From CAURMH01 sp963525745 (GTDB taxonomy: Bacteria > Pseudomonadota > Gammaproteobacteria > Enterobacterales > Pasteurellaceae), in assembly GCA_963525745.1 (NCBI GenBank), contig CAURMH010000023.1:1-22907 (forward strand): a stretch of 22,907 nucleotides of DNA. Reading direction: 5' to 3'. Below, one piece after another: positions 16,045 to 22,625 of the stretch. The translations under genes were made by a program, and so were the position numbers. The notes below the pieces were generated by a model, which saw nothing but the letters and a program-made list of their open reading frames with translations, had not been told where the DNA came from and ran no database searches. The first letter of the stretch is position 1; each line of letters begins with the position of its first letter.

Positions 16045-16947
16045 TTAACGATCTTCAAACGCCGTTTTAATTGCATTTAAATCCATTTTAATTTGTTCAT
16101 AACCGCCCGAGGCTAAATAAGAAGCGCTGCTTAAATAAATGATATGATTATTTTTCCACGCCTTGGTCTGATGAACCAATTCATTATCCAACACATCTTT
16201 CGCGCTTTTTCCCTCGCTACCAATCGCCGCAATACGATCTAACACAAACAACCAATCCGGATTAAGTTTCTGAATAAATTCAAAAGAAATCGGCTGACCA
16301 TGCCCCGCCGTTTTAATACTCGGATCCGCCATCGGAACGCCTAAATCCTGATGGATCCAACTTAAACGGTAGCCGCTGCCAAAAGCCGAAATTTTTCCCC
16401 CGTTAACCAAAATAATCAACCCGTTGCCTTTTCCGCTGACCGCTTTTTGAGTTTGTTGAAAAAGCGCCCGAATTTCCGCACTTAAGCGATCCGCCTCCGC
16501 TTCTTTATTGAATAATTTGCCGTATTGCGCAATACGATGCAAACTGTCTTCAATCAATTTATCGCCGTTATCAGTCATATCAATCGACTTCGCAATTGCG
16601 CTCACCTCTTCCAATTTTTTAGCGGTACGCGTTCCCACAATAATTAAATCGGGCTGTAGCGCATTCAACGCCTCTAAATTCGGTTCAAAAATCGTACCGA
16701 CATTTTGCGCGTTATCGAGCGTGGGCTTCAAATAAGGCAATAGCTTCCCGACATCAGGCGCCCCCGCAACACGCACTCCTAACGCCTGCAAAATATCCAA
16801 ACTGCCCGTATCAAAAACGGCCACTTTAGACGGTGCTTCCGCTAAGGTCACTTCGCCTCGCGCCGTCTCGATCACAATATCTTTTGCCAATACGGAAGAC
16901 GCAAAGGTAGTAAGTGCGGTCAAAAAAATGAAAAATCGCTTAAACAT
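16045..16947 (-). CDS. Periplasmic iron-siderophore binding protein
   Basis: A 300-residue class III substrate-binding protein. A Sec signal peptide covers about residues 1-21 (basic MFKR, hydrophobic FFIFLTALTTFA, cleavage after VLA); it has no lipobox cysteine, so the protein should be soluble in the periplasm. The mature part shows VAVFDTGSLDILQALGV, LEALNALQPDLIIVG and GGYEQIKMDLNAI, as in the FatB/VctP/YclQ/CeuE group that binds ferric catecholate siderophores. It is the first gene of the operon and lies directly behind the Fur-type promoter. AAGG lies about eight bases before the ATG. The siderophore and the TonB-dependent receptor are not in the window. An uptake sequence lies within the signal-peptide codons, read as Thr-Ala-Leu. 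Confidence 0.92.
   Translation of the reverse strand: MFKRFFIFLTALTTFASSVLAKDIVIETARGEVTLAEAPSKVAVFDTGSLDILQALGVRVAGAPDVGKLLPYLKPTLDNAQNVGTIFEPNLEALNALQPDLIIVGTRTAKKLEEVSAIAKSIDMTDNGDKLIEDSLHRIAQYGKLFNKEAEADRLSAEIRALFQQTQKAVSGKGNGLIILVNGGKISAFGSGYRLSWIHQDLGVPMADPSIKTAGHGQPISFEFIQKLNPDWLFVLDRIAAIGSEGKSAKDVLDNELVHQTKAWKNNHIIYLSSASYLASGGYEQIKMDLNAIKTAFEDR
16912..16920 (+). repeat. DNA uptake sequence (USS)
   Basis: Perfect core in the signal-peptide codons of the siderophore-binding protein, read as Thr-Ala-Leu. Confidence 0.93.
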
Positions 16948-16961
16948 AACAAATCCTTAAT

Positions 16962-17009
16962 TGAAAATAATTCTCATGCAATTCTATTGAAAATGCGGGA
17001 AATGGTAAA
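16962..17009 (-). promoter_or_regulatory. Promoter with Fur box for the siderophore operon
   Basis: On the minus strand TTTACC (17004-17009) and TAGAAT (16981-16986) are exactly 17 bases apart. Directly downstream, at 16962-16976, lies the near-palindrome TGAAAATAATTCTCA, matching 12 of the 14 defined bases of the 7-1-7 Fur site TGATAATnATTATCA. It would cover the transcription start and end 14 bases before the ATG, a normal place for repression by iron-loaded Fur. The site was read by eye; binding is inferred. Confidence 0.8.
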
Positions 17010-17100
17010 GTGAATTTTGCCATCAATACCCTTATCTATCCCAAATTGAAAGATTATCGTCATTCATCTTATCAAAACACTTAAAAAACCGACCGCACTA

Positions 17101-17138
17101 ATAAAAAATCCACCTTAACAAAGATGGATTTTATGCTT
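17101..17138 (-). terminator. Intrinsic terminator after yciH
   Basis: Read on the minus strand, AAAATCCATCTT and AAGGTGGATTTT pair over 12 bases with one wobble around the loop TGTT (17105-17132), followed by TTATT. It begins seven bases after the yciH stop. A one-base variant of the uptake sequence (17092-17100) sits right behind it. Confidence 0.85.
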
Positions 17139-17459
17139 TTAACCGCCTGCTAATTTCACCGAAAAACCTTTTTGCGTTAATAATTGTTTCAGCAAATCCC
17201 GTTTTTCACCTTGAATTTCAATGTTACCGTCCTTTACCGCGCCCCCACAACCACAGCGTTTTTTCAATTCCGCCGCCAATTTTTTTAATTCGGTTTCCGA
17301 TAAATCCAACCCGGTAATCAATGAAACGCCGGCGCCCTTTCTCCCGGCGGTTTGCCGTTGAATACGCACAACACCATCCCCTTTGGGACGCGAGATTGAA
17401 AGTTTTTCTTCTTTTATTCGGCCATATTCCGTGGAATAAATCAAAACGCTGTCTGTCAT
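17139..17459 (-). CDS. yciH: SUI1/eIF1-family protein YciH
   Basis: A 106-residue protein of the SUI1 (eIF1-like) family; E. coli YciH has 108 residues and a nearly identical core. It can influence start-codon choice in vitro, but its role in the cell is uncertain. Conserved stretches are RPKGDGVVRIQRQT, GRKGAGVSLITGLDL, KKRCGCGGAVKDGNIEIQG and the C-terminal GFSVKLAGG. I use the ATG at 17459, with GGGTGG upstream, since it matches the E. coli N-terminus; an ATG four codons upstream (17471) overlaps the pyrF stop as TAATG and would add MGGD. It is the last gene of the lapA-lapB-pyrF-yciH unit. Confidence 0.94.
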   Translation of the reverse strand: MTDSVLIYSTEYGRIKEEKLSISRPKGDGVVRIQRQTAGRKGAGVSLITGLDLSETELKKLAAELKKRCGCGGAVKDGNIEIQGEKRDLLKQLLTQKGFSVKLAGG

Positions 17460-17470
17460 ATCACCACCCA

Positions 17471-18166
17471 TTATTGGCTAATGGAAGCATGAATTGCGCG
17501 TAGCACATCGGCCGGATTTTCCGATTGCGTAATCGGACGACCGATAACCAAATAATCCGAGCCGGAACGAATCGCGGCTTCAGGTGTCATCACACGACGT
17601 TGATCGCCGAAATCGGCCCCTACCGGACGAATACCCGGCGTCACTAATTTGAAATCGGCGCCGCAGTGATTACGTAAAATTTCTACCTCCTGCGGCGAAC
17701 AAACGACGCCGTCCAATCCGGCACGCTGAGTTAAATGAGCAAGACGAATAACCTGTTCCATCGGCGAAGCATTGATACCGATTTGTAAAAGATCAAGATC
17801 TTCCATGCTAGTCAACACGGTAACGGCAATTAAAATCGGCGCCTCTTTGCCATAAGGCTCGAGGATTTTTTTCGCCTCTTCCATCATTCTAAGACCGCCG
17901 AGGGCATGCACATCCATCATCCAAACGCCTAAATCGGCCGCCGATCTGACCGCTCTTGCCACGGTATTAGGAATATCATGAAATTTTAAATCCAAAAAAA
18001 CATCAAAATCGCGCCGATGCAACTGCTTGACAAAATCCGTTCCCAGCGTGGTAAACATTTCTTTACCGACTTTCAAACGACACAAATTCGGATCTAATTG
18101 ATCCACCAACGAAAGCGCCTCCGCCTCCGTTTCATAATCTAACGCAACAATAATCTTACCGCTCAT
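17471..18166 (-). CDS. pyrF: Orotidine 5'-phosphate decarboxylase
   Basis: A 231-residue TIM-barrel enzyme that decarboxylates OMP to UMP, the last step of de novo pyrimidine synthesis. The catalytic Asp-Lys-Asp set is seen in FLDLKFHDIPNT (Asp59, Lys61, Asp64 counted from the ATG at 18166). The phosphate-binding end has VTPGIRP and DYLVIGRPIT. I choose the ATG at 18166 because AGAGGGA lies just before it and MSGKIIVALDY matches the family N-terminus; a TTG seven codons upstream is in frame but unlikely. It starts 25 bases after lapB and touches the yciH start region. Confidence 0.97.
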   Translation of the reverse strand: MSGKIIVALDYETEAEALSLVDQLDPNLCRLKVGKEMFTTLGTDFVKQLHRRDFDVFLDLKFHDIPNTVARAVRSAADLGVWMMDVHALGGLRMMEEAKKILEPYGKEAPILIAVTVLTSMEDLDLLQIGINASPMEQVIRLAHLTQRAGLDGVVCSPQEVEILRNHCGADFKLVTPGIRPVGADFGDQRRVMTPEAAIRSGSDYLVIGRPITQSENPADVLRAIHASISQ

Positions 18167-18191
18167 AATTTTCCCTCTCTGTGTCAATTAA

Positions 18192-19394
18192 TTATGGTGA
18201 CAATGATTCATGTTCAATCGCCGACAAAGGACGAACCGTTTCCCACTGCTTGCACGACGGACAATTCCATACCAATTTATGCGTTTGATAACCGCAATTT
18301 ACACAACGATAATCAAAATCCTGCTTAATTCTTTCGCCCACCATTTTATGCAGCAAAATCAAACTTTCCTTTCCGCGCCCATCTTCGGCTTCATCAATTT
18401 GAAACTGAATAAAACGGTGAAAAATCAAGGTGCTCGGATGCTTTGTCAGTTGATGATATAATTTAGCCTGCGCAGCCGACCGACCATCCTTTTCCTCAAT
18501 TAACGTCACCAACATTAAATTAACGTCATTATTATCTGTTTGCCGAGCGGCTCGAATTAAAAAAAACTCAAAATCATCCCGCTCATTTAATTGATCGTAG
18601 CAAAATTTCAATGTCTGCAAAACTTCGCCGATATAAACCGGATTTTGATTGAGCACATTTTCCAAAAGTGTAATCGCCTTTTCATATTGCCGTGCCTCAA
18701 TTTCTAAATCGGCCAATAAAATCGAAGCTCTCACGCCGGTTGCCGAAATCTTCAACGCTTTTTGCAAAATTTCCCGTTTTTCGACCGCACTTTCAACTTC
18801 CGAGCTTAAAGCATATTCGCAATAACAATGCGCCAGTTCAATATTATTTTCTTTCGGTACAATTTTGCCTAATTTCTCGGCAATATTGACCGCCTTTTTC
18901 CATTCTTTTGTTTTTTGATAAATCAACAAAAGTTGCTGCAGAGCATTTTCAGCAAACTCAGGTTCATCAACTAAGAGAATATAAAGCGACTCCGCCCGAT
19001 CATAAAAGCCCACCACCATAAAATCCTTAGCCAACTGCTGCTTTGCCAACAATTTTTGCTCAAAAGAATAATTCGGACTGCGATCTAATCGTTGATGAAT
19101 GCGCAGAGCGCGATCTACCTCACCGCGCGAACGAAAAAGATTTCCCAACGTCAATTCCGCTTCAAACTGCGAGTCGCTTTCGATTTCATTTTCCGCTTCC
19201 TGCTTTTGCAGCATATTCAGAAACAGATCAACCGCTTTATCGGTTTGATTGGAAAGCAAAAAATTAACCCCCGTAACATAATCACGGGAAAGTTTATTGC
19301 TGATTTCTTCCTGATCTTTTCTCGCGCTACGCTGTCCCATATACCAGCCATAAGCGGCGGCAATCGGCAAAAGCAGAAAAAGTAATTCAATCAT
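18192..19394 (-). CDS. lapB: LPS assembly protein LapB (YciM)
   Basis: A 400-residue inner-membrane-anchored protein. In E. coli LapB brings LpxC to the protease FtsH and so sets the rate of LPS synthesis. The layout fits: one N-terminal span (residues 1-18), a long all-helical TPR region facing the cytoplasm, and a C-terminal rubredoxin-like metal site with Cys364, Cys367, Cys378 and Cys381 in RCVNCGYQ and WNCPSCKQW. TPR-like stretches include LTLGNLFRSRGEVDRALRIH and LADLEIEARQYEKAITLLE. The ATG overlaps the lapA stop by one base (TGATG). A TTG one codon upstream is the longer but less likely start. An uptake sequence is read as Ser-Ala-Val. Confidence 0.95.
   Translation of the reverse strand: MIELLFLLLPIAAAYGWYMGQRSARKDQEEISNKLSRDYVTGVNFLLSNQTDKAVDLFLNMLQKQEAENEIESDSQFEAELTLGNLFRSRGEVDRALRIHQRLDRSPNYSFEQKLLAKQQLAKDFMVVGFYDRAESLYILLVDEPEFAENALQQLLLIYQKTKEWKKAVNIAEKLGKIVPKENNIELAHCYCEYALSSEVESAVEKREILQKALKISATGVRASILLADLEIEARQYEKAITLLENVLNQNPVYIGEVLQTLKFCYDQLNERDDFEFFLIRAARQTDNNDVNLMLVTLIEEKDGRSAAQAKLYHQLTKHPSTLIFHRFIQFQIDEAEDGRGKESLILLHKMVGERIKQDFDYRCVNCGYQTHKLVWNCPSCKQWETVRPLSAIEHESLSP
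18784..18792 (-). repeat. DNA uptake sequence (USS)
   Basis: Perfect core in lapB, read as Ser-Ala-Val. Confidence 0.93.
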
Positions 19395-19687
19395 CAAAGC
19401 GCCTTGTCACGCGTTGTGGTCAATTCACTAATTTGCAGGGTTTGACGCTTAATTTGACGCATAAGCGAAATATTTCTAAATTTTAATCTTAAATAGAAAA
19501 AGCCCGTGATTAGCCAGCCCAACACCAACCCTAAACCGAATAAAACCGCAACTAGAGTCGAAAGGCGAATTTCATTTTGTGCAAAAATATAATTAAACGT
19601 AATGATTTGGTCGTTATTCGCGCCCACGGTAACTGCCACAATAACAATCGCAACGATAATAATAAAACTTAACGCATACTTAATCAT
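19394..19687 (-). CDS. lapA: Inner-membrane protein LapA (YciS)
   Basis: A 97-residue membrane protein with two spans: residues about 3-22 (YALSFIIIVAIVIVAVTVG) and about 42-66 (LSTLVAVLFGLGLVLGWLI). The loop NNDQIITFNYIFAQNE between them closely matches E. coli LapA, and a basic helical tail follows. It is co-transcribed with lapB and thought to act with it in balancing LPS and phospholipid synthesis. GGAGGGG five bases before the ATG at 19687 fixes the start; a TTG four codons upstream would put this site inside the gene. Confidence 0.93.
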   Translation of the reverse strand: MIKYALSFIIIVAIVIVAVTVGANNDQIITFNYIFAQNEIRLSTLVAVLFGLGLVLGWLITGFFYLRLKFRNISLMRQIKRQTLQISELTTTRDKAL

Positions 19688-19703
19688 GAACCCCTCCAAT
19701 AAA

Positions 19704-19752
19704 TGGCATTATGCCAAAAATCAAAACAAATAACGACACTTAACGTGCCGTT
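19704..19752 (-). terminator. Terminator-like hairpins between ihfB and lapA
   Basis: Read on the minus strand, AACGGCAC and GTGTCGTT pair over 8 bases with one wobble around GTTAA (19732-19752), followed by a T-rich tail (ATTTGTTTTGATTTTT). A second, smaller hairpin (TGGCA and TGCCA arms, 19704-19716) follows just before the lapA ribosome-binding site. The first probably ends the ihfB message, at least in part; no clear separate lapA promoter was found. Confidence 0.6.
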
Positions 19753-19771
19753 ATATCGAAATCAATAAAGA

Positions 19772-20056
19772 TCAAGCCTTCACATCAACCCGTTCTCTTA
19801 ATTCCTTTCCCGCTTTAAAGTAAGGAACGCATTTAGCTTTTAATTTAACCGAATCACCGGTTTTAGGATTACGTCCCACACGCGATTGGCGATAATGCAA
19901 AGAAAAACTGCCGAACCCGCGCACTTCAATCCGCTTGCCGTCCTGCAAAGACTGTGAAATTAACTCAATAATGTCTTTCACAATGCCTTCAACCTGTTTA
20001 AAAGATAAGGCAGGGTATTTAGCCGCCAAATTTTCAATAAGCTCGGATTTCGTCAT
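19772..20056 (-). CDS. ihfB: Integration host factor subunit beta
   Basis: A 94-residue DNA-bending protein, the same length as E. coli IhfB. With IhfA it forms the heterodimer that kinks DNA in nucleoid structure, recombination and transcription. MTKSELIENLAAKYP opens the protein, EVRGFGSFSLHYR forms the central strands, and the DNA-binding arm carries the intercalating proline in SRVGRNPKTGDSV, followed by VPYFKAGKELRERV. The ATG at 20056 is preceded by GGAG eight bases upstream; the frame stays open 22 codons further but that part lies in the leader. It follows rpsA as in other gammaproteobacteria. Confidence 0.97.
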   Translation of the reverse strand: MTKSELIENLAAKYPALSFKQVEGIVKDIIELISQSLQDGKRIEVRGFGSFSLHYRQSRVGRNPKTGDSVKLKAKCVPYFKAGKELRERVDVKA

Positions 20057-20090
20057 TTTATCTTCTCCATTTTCTATATGTAACGAGCGC

Positions 20091-20154
20091 AGGCGAATAT
20101 TCTCGCCTCCGCCCACCGACAAGATTTAGAGATAATTCATAAATTATCTCTAAA
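20091..20154 (-). promoter_or_regulatory. ihfB leader with a perfect 13-bp hairpin
   Basis: The stem at 20125-20154 has arms TTTAGAGATAATT and AATTATCTCTAAA and a 4-base loop, all A-T rich. A smaller one (AGGCGA and TCGCCT, 20091-20108) follows closer to ihfB. Neither has a T-run, so they look like leader or message-stabilising structures and not terminators. Role inferred only from position. Confidence 0.45.
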
Positions 20155-20165
20155 CCCTTAAGGAT

Positions 20166-20189
20166 AAGGCCGGGTACCTGCCCGGCCTT
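20166..20189 (-). terminator. GC-rich hairpin after rpsA
   Basis: Arms AAGGCCGGG and CCCGGCCTT pair perfectly over 9 bases around a 6-base loop, 15 bases after the rpsA stop. The following bases on the minus strand (ATCCTTAAGGGTTT) are only weakly T-rich, so termination may be partial, letting some transcription reach ihfB. Confidence 0.6.
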
Positions 20190-20204
20190 GATTATAAAAA
20201 CGAA

Positions 20205-21854
20205 TTACTCGCCTTTTGCCGCTTTGAAAGCTTCAGCCATCGCATTTGGAATAACAACCTCTTCTTGTTTGCTATTCACACTTGCAACGGCAGCCGCTTC
20301 TTCAGCCTGATCTTTCGCTTTCACGGACAAATGAACGACACGCGCTTTACGATCCACGCCGGTATATTTCGCGTCAACCACATCGCCGGCCGCAACCTCG
20401 GAAGTTAAGTCCGCCGCGCGAATATACCCTTCCACACCGTCTGCCAATTCAACTTTCGCACCTTTGGCATCCGCTTCTACAACAGTTGCGGAAACGATAG
20501 CGCCTTTCTTATTAATGGCAATGAAATTATTAAACGGATCGTCTTCAAGTTGCTTAATGCCGAGAGAAATACGCTCTTTCACCGCATCAACGGCTAACAC
20601 CACCGCAGAAACTTCATCACCTTTTTTGTATTGACGAACAGCTTCTTCGCCCGGCACATTCCAAGAAATATCGGATAAATGAACCAAACCGTCGATACCG
20701 CCTTCAAGACCGATGAAAATACCGAAATCGGTAATGGATTTAATTTTACCGGTTACTTTATCGCCTTTATTATGGGTTTCGGCAAATTGTGTCCATGGAT
20801 TCGGTTTGCATTGTTTCAAACCTAAAGAAATACGACGACGTTCTTCATCGATTTCCAGCACCATGACTTCAACCACATCGCCGAGGCTCACCACTTTAGA
20901 CGGATGAATATTCTTATTCGTCCAATCCATCTCAGAAACATGAACTAACCCTTCAACGCCGTCTAAAATTTCAACGAAACAACCGTAATCGGTTAAATTA
21001 GTCACTTTACCGGTTAATCGGCTGTTTACCGGATGATTTTCAGCGATTGCCGCCCATGGATCTTGCCCCAATTGTTTCAAGCCCAAAGACACACGCGTAC
21101 GATCTTTATCGAATTTAAGCACTTTAACGGTCACTTCATCGCCGACATTAACTACTTCGCTCGGATGTTTAACACGTTTCCAAGCCATATCGGTAATATG
21201 TAACAACCCGTCCACGCCGCCTAAATCAACGAATGCACCATAATCCGTTAAGTTTTTAATCACACCCTTAACTTCGGAGCCTTCGGCAAGATTCTCAAGC
21301 ACTTGCTCGCGTTCCTGACTGTTTTCCGATTCAATCACCGCACGACGGGAAACTACCACATTGTTACGTTTTTGATCGAGCTTAATAAGTTTTAACTCTA
21401 ATTCTTTACCTAACAAATAATCCGCTTCGCGTGCCGGACGGGTATCCACCAAAGACCCCGGTAAAAACGCACGAACACCATTTAGCTCAACTGTAAAACC
21501 GCCTTTGACTTTACCGTTAATTAAACCGATAACCGTCGCTTTTTCCTCGTAAGCTTTTTCCAATTCGATCCAAGATTCGTGACGAACGGCTTTCTCACGA
21601 GACAGTTTAGTTTCGCCGAAACCGTCTTCCACCGCATCCAACGCCACATTAACCGTATCACCGACTTGAACCTCAAGTTCGCCTTGTGCATTTAAAAATT
21701 CTGCGACCGGAATTGCCGATTCCGACTTTAAGCCCGCATCAACAAGCACAAAGCCTTTTTGAATAGCCACGACAGTACCGCTAACGATAGAGCCTTGACG
21801 AGTTTCAAGGCCTTTTAATGATTCTTCAAAGAGTTGAGCAAAAGATTCTGACAT
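20205..21854 (-). CDS. rpsA: 30S ribosomal protein S1
   Basis: A 549-residue protein with six S1 (OB-fold) domains at about 20-86, 105-171, 192-260, 277-347, 364-434 and 451-513. The first two bind the ribosome; the others hold mRNA. Domains 3 to 5 show the repeated pattern LTDYGAFVDLGGVDGLLHI and its variants. MSESFAQLFEESL is the normal N-terminus and sets the ATG at 21854; the frame stays open 31 codons upstream, but that stretch is leader. The ribosome-binding site (AAGAAG) is poor and distant, as usual for rpsA, whose translation in E. coli depends on its structured leader and is repressed by free S1. It lies 99 bases after cmk. The gene has no uptake sequence. Confidence 0.98.
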   Translation of the reverse strand: MSESFAQLFEESLKGLETRQGSIVSGTVVAIQKGFVLVDAGLKSESAIPVAEFLNAQGELEVQVGDTVNVALDAVEDGFGETKLSREKAVRHESWIELEKAYEEKATVIGLINGKVKGGFTVELNGVRAFLPGSLVDTRPAREADYLLGKELELKLIKLDQKRNNVVVSRRAVIESENSQEREQVLENLAEGSEVKGVIKNLTDYGAFVDLGGVDGLLHITDMAWKRVKHPSEVVNVGDEVTVKVLKFDKDRTRVSLGLKQLGQDPWAAIAENHPVNSRLTGKVTNLTDYGCFVEILDGVEGLVHVSEMDWTNKNIHPSKVVSLGDVVEVMVLEIDEERRRISLGLKQCKPNPWTQFAETHNKGDKVTGKIKSITDFGIFIGLEGGIDGLVHLSDISWNVPGEEAVRQYKKGDEVSAVVLAVDAVKERISLGIKQLEDDPFNNFIAINKKGAIVSATVVEADAKGAKVELADGVEGYIRAADLTSEVAAGDVVDAKYTGVDRKARVVHLSVKAKDQAEEAAAVASVNSKQEEVVIPNAMAEAFKAAKGE

Positions 21855-21953
21855 AAACAATCTTCTTAAATTAAGTAAGTAACATCCATTTCCAATCCAT
21901 CGAAAATGGGGTTGATAACAACGGCTTATCCATCCCTGAATAAACAAATAAAA
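21855..21953 (-). promoter_or_regulatory. rpsA leader with repeated ATGGAT
   Basis: The cmk-rpsA spacer carries, on the minus strand, three copies of ATGGAT (complements at 21884-21889, 21895-21900 and 21928-21933) and five GGA triplets in all. In E. coli, GGA motifs in the hairpins of the rpsA leader take part in efficient initiation and S1 autocontrol. A similar role here is inferred. Confidence 0.45.
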
Positions 21954-22625
21954 CTACATTTTCACACGTGTCCGAATATAATCCAACGCCTGCTTGACAA
22001 CCTCATCAATACTCAACGCCGTACTATCCAGCACCAACGCATCCTCAGCCGGTTTCAACGGCGCAACGGCACGATTCCGATCGCGTTCATCGCGCGCCTT
22101 CACCTCGGCTAAAATCTGCGCAAAGTTACCATCAATTCCCTGACTTTGCAACTGTTTATAACGTCTTTTTGCACGTGCCTCCACCGACGCGTCCAAAAAC
22201 AACTTCGCTGCCGCCGCCGGAAAGACCACCGTCCCCATATCGCGCCCATCGGCAATTAACCCCGAATCCTGCGCAAACTCACGCTGCAACTGCAACAACG
22301 CCGCCCGAACCACCGGAAAAACTGCCACCCGCGACGCCGCCTCGGCCACCGCCTGCGTCCGAATCGACGCGCTCACATCCTCCCCGCCCAACAGTACACG
22401 AACCGCACCGTCAACCGGCAAAAACTGCACGTCCAACTTGCGCGCCAGCGCCGCCAAACCCGATTCATCGTCCAAATCGACCGCACTTTTCAACGCCGCC
22501 AACGCCAACACCCGATAAATCGCCCCGCTATCCAACAACGCAAAGCCCAACTTCTCGGCCAACGCATAACAAAGTGTCCCCTTGCCCGCGCCGCTCGGCC
22601 CGTCGACCGTCACAATCACACCCAT
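21954..22625 (-). CDS. cmk: Cytidylate kinase
   Basis: A 223-residue nucleoside monophosphate kinase that phosphorylates CMP and dCMP with ATP. The P-loop is GPSGAGKGT (9-17), followed by ALAEKLGFALLDSGAIYRV, the substrate-binding IADGRDMGTVVFP and the lid region RAKRRYKQLQSQG with DERDRNRAVAPLKPA. The ATG is preceded by AAGGAAAGG. Its composition is odd: on the line from 22321, 44 of 60 bases are G or C, and the protein is rich in alanine, while the rest of the window is clearly lower. Motifs are intact, so it should be functional. One uptake sequence (Ser-Ala-Val) shows it has been in the family long enough to gain one. It is the upstream member of the cmk-rpsA pair. Confidence 0.96.
   Translation of the reverse strand: MGVIVTVDGPSGAGKGTLCYALAEKLGFALLDSGAIYRVLALAALKSAVDLDDESGLAALARKLDVQFLPVDGAVRVLLGGEDVSASIRTQAVAEAASRVAVFPVVRAALLQLQREFAQDSGLIADGRDMGTVVFPAAAAKLFLDASVEARAKRRYKQLQSQGIDGNFAQILAEVKARDERDRNRAVAPLKPAEDALVLDSTALSIDEVVKQALDYIRTRVKM
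22480..22488 (-). repeat. DNA uptake sequence (USS)
   Basis: Perfect core in cmk, read as Ser-Ala-Val. Confidence 0.93.

Noticed and set aside
20123..20154. 13-bp hairpin as an intrinsic terminator
   Set aside because: The stem is A/T-rich and is not followed by a T-run on either strand, so a leader structure is more likely.
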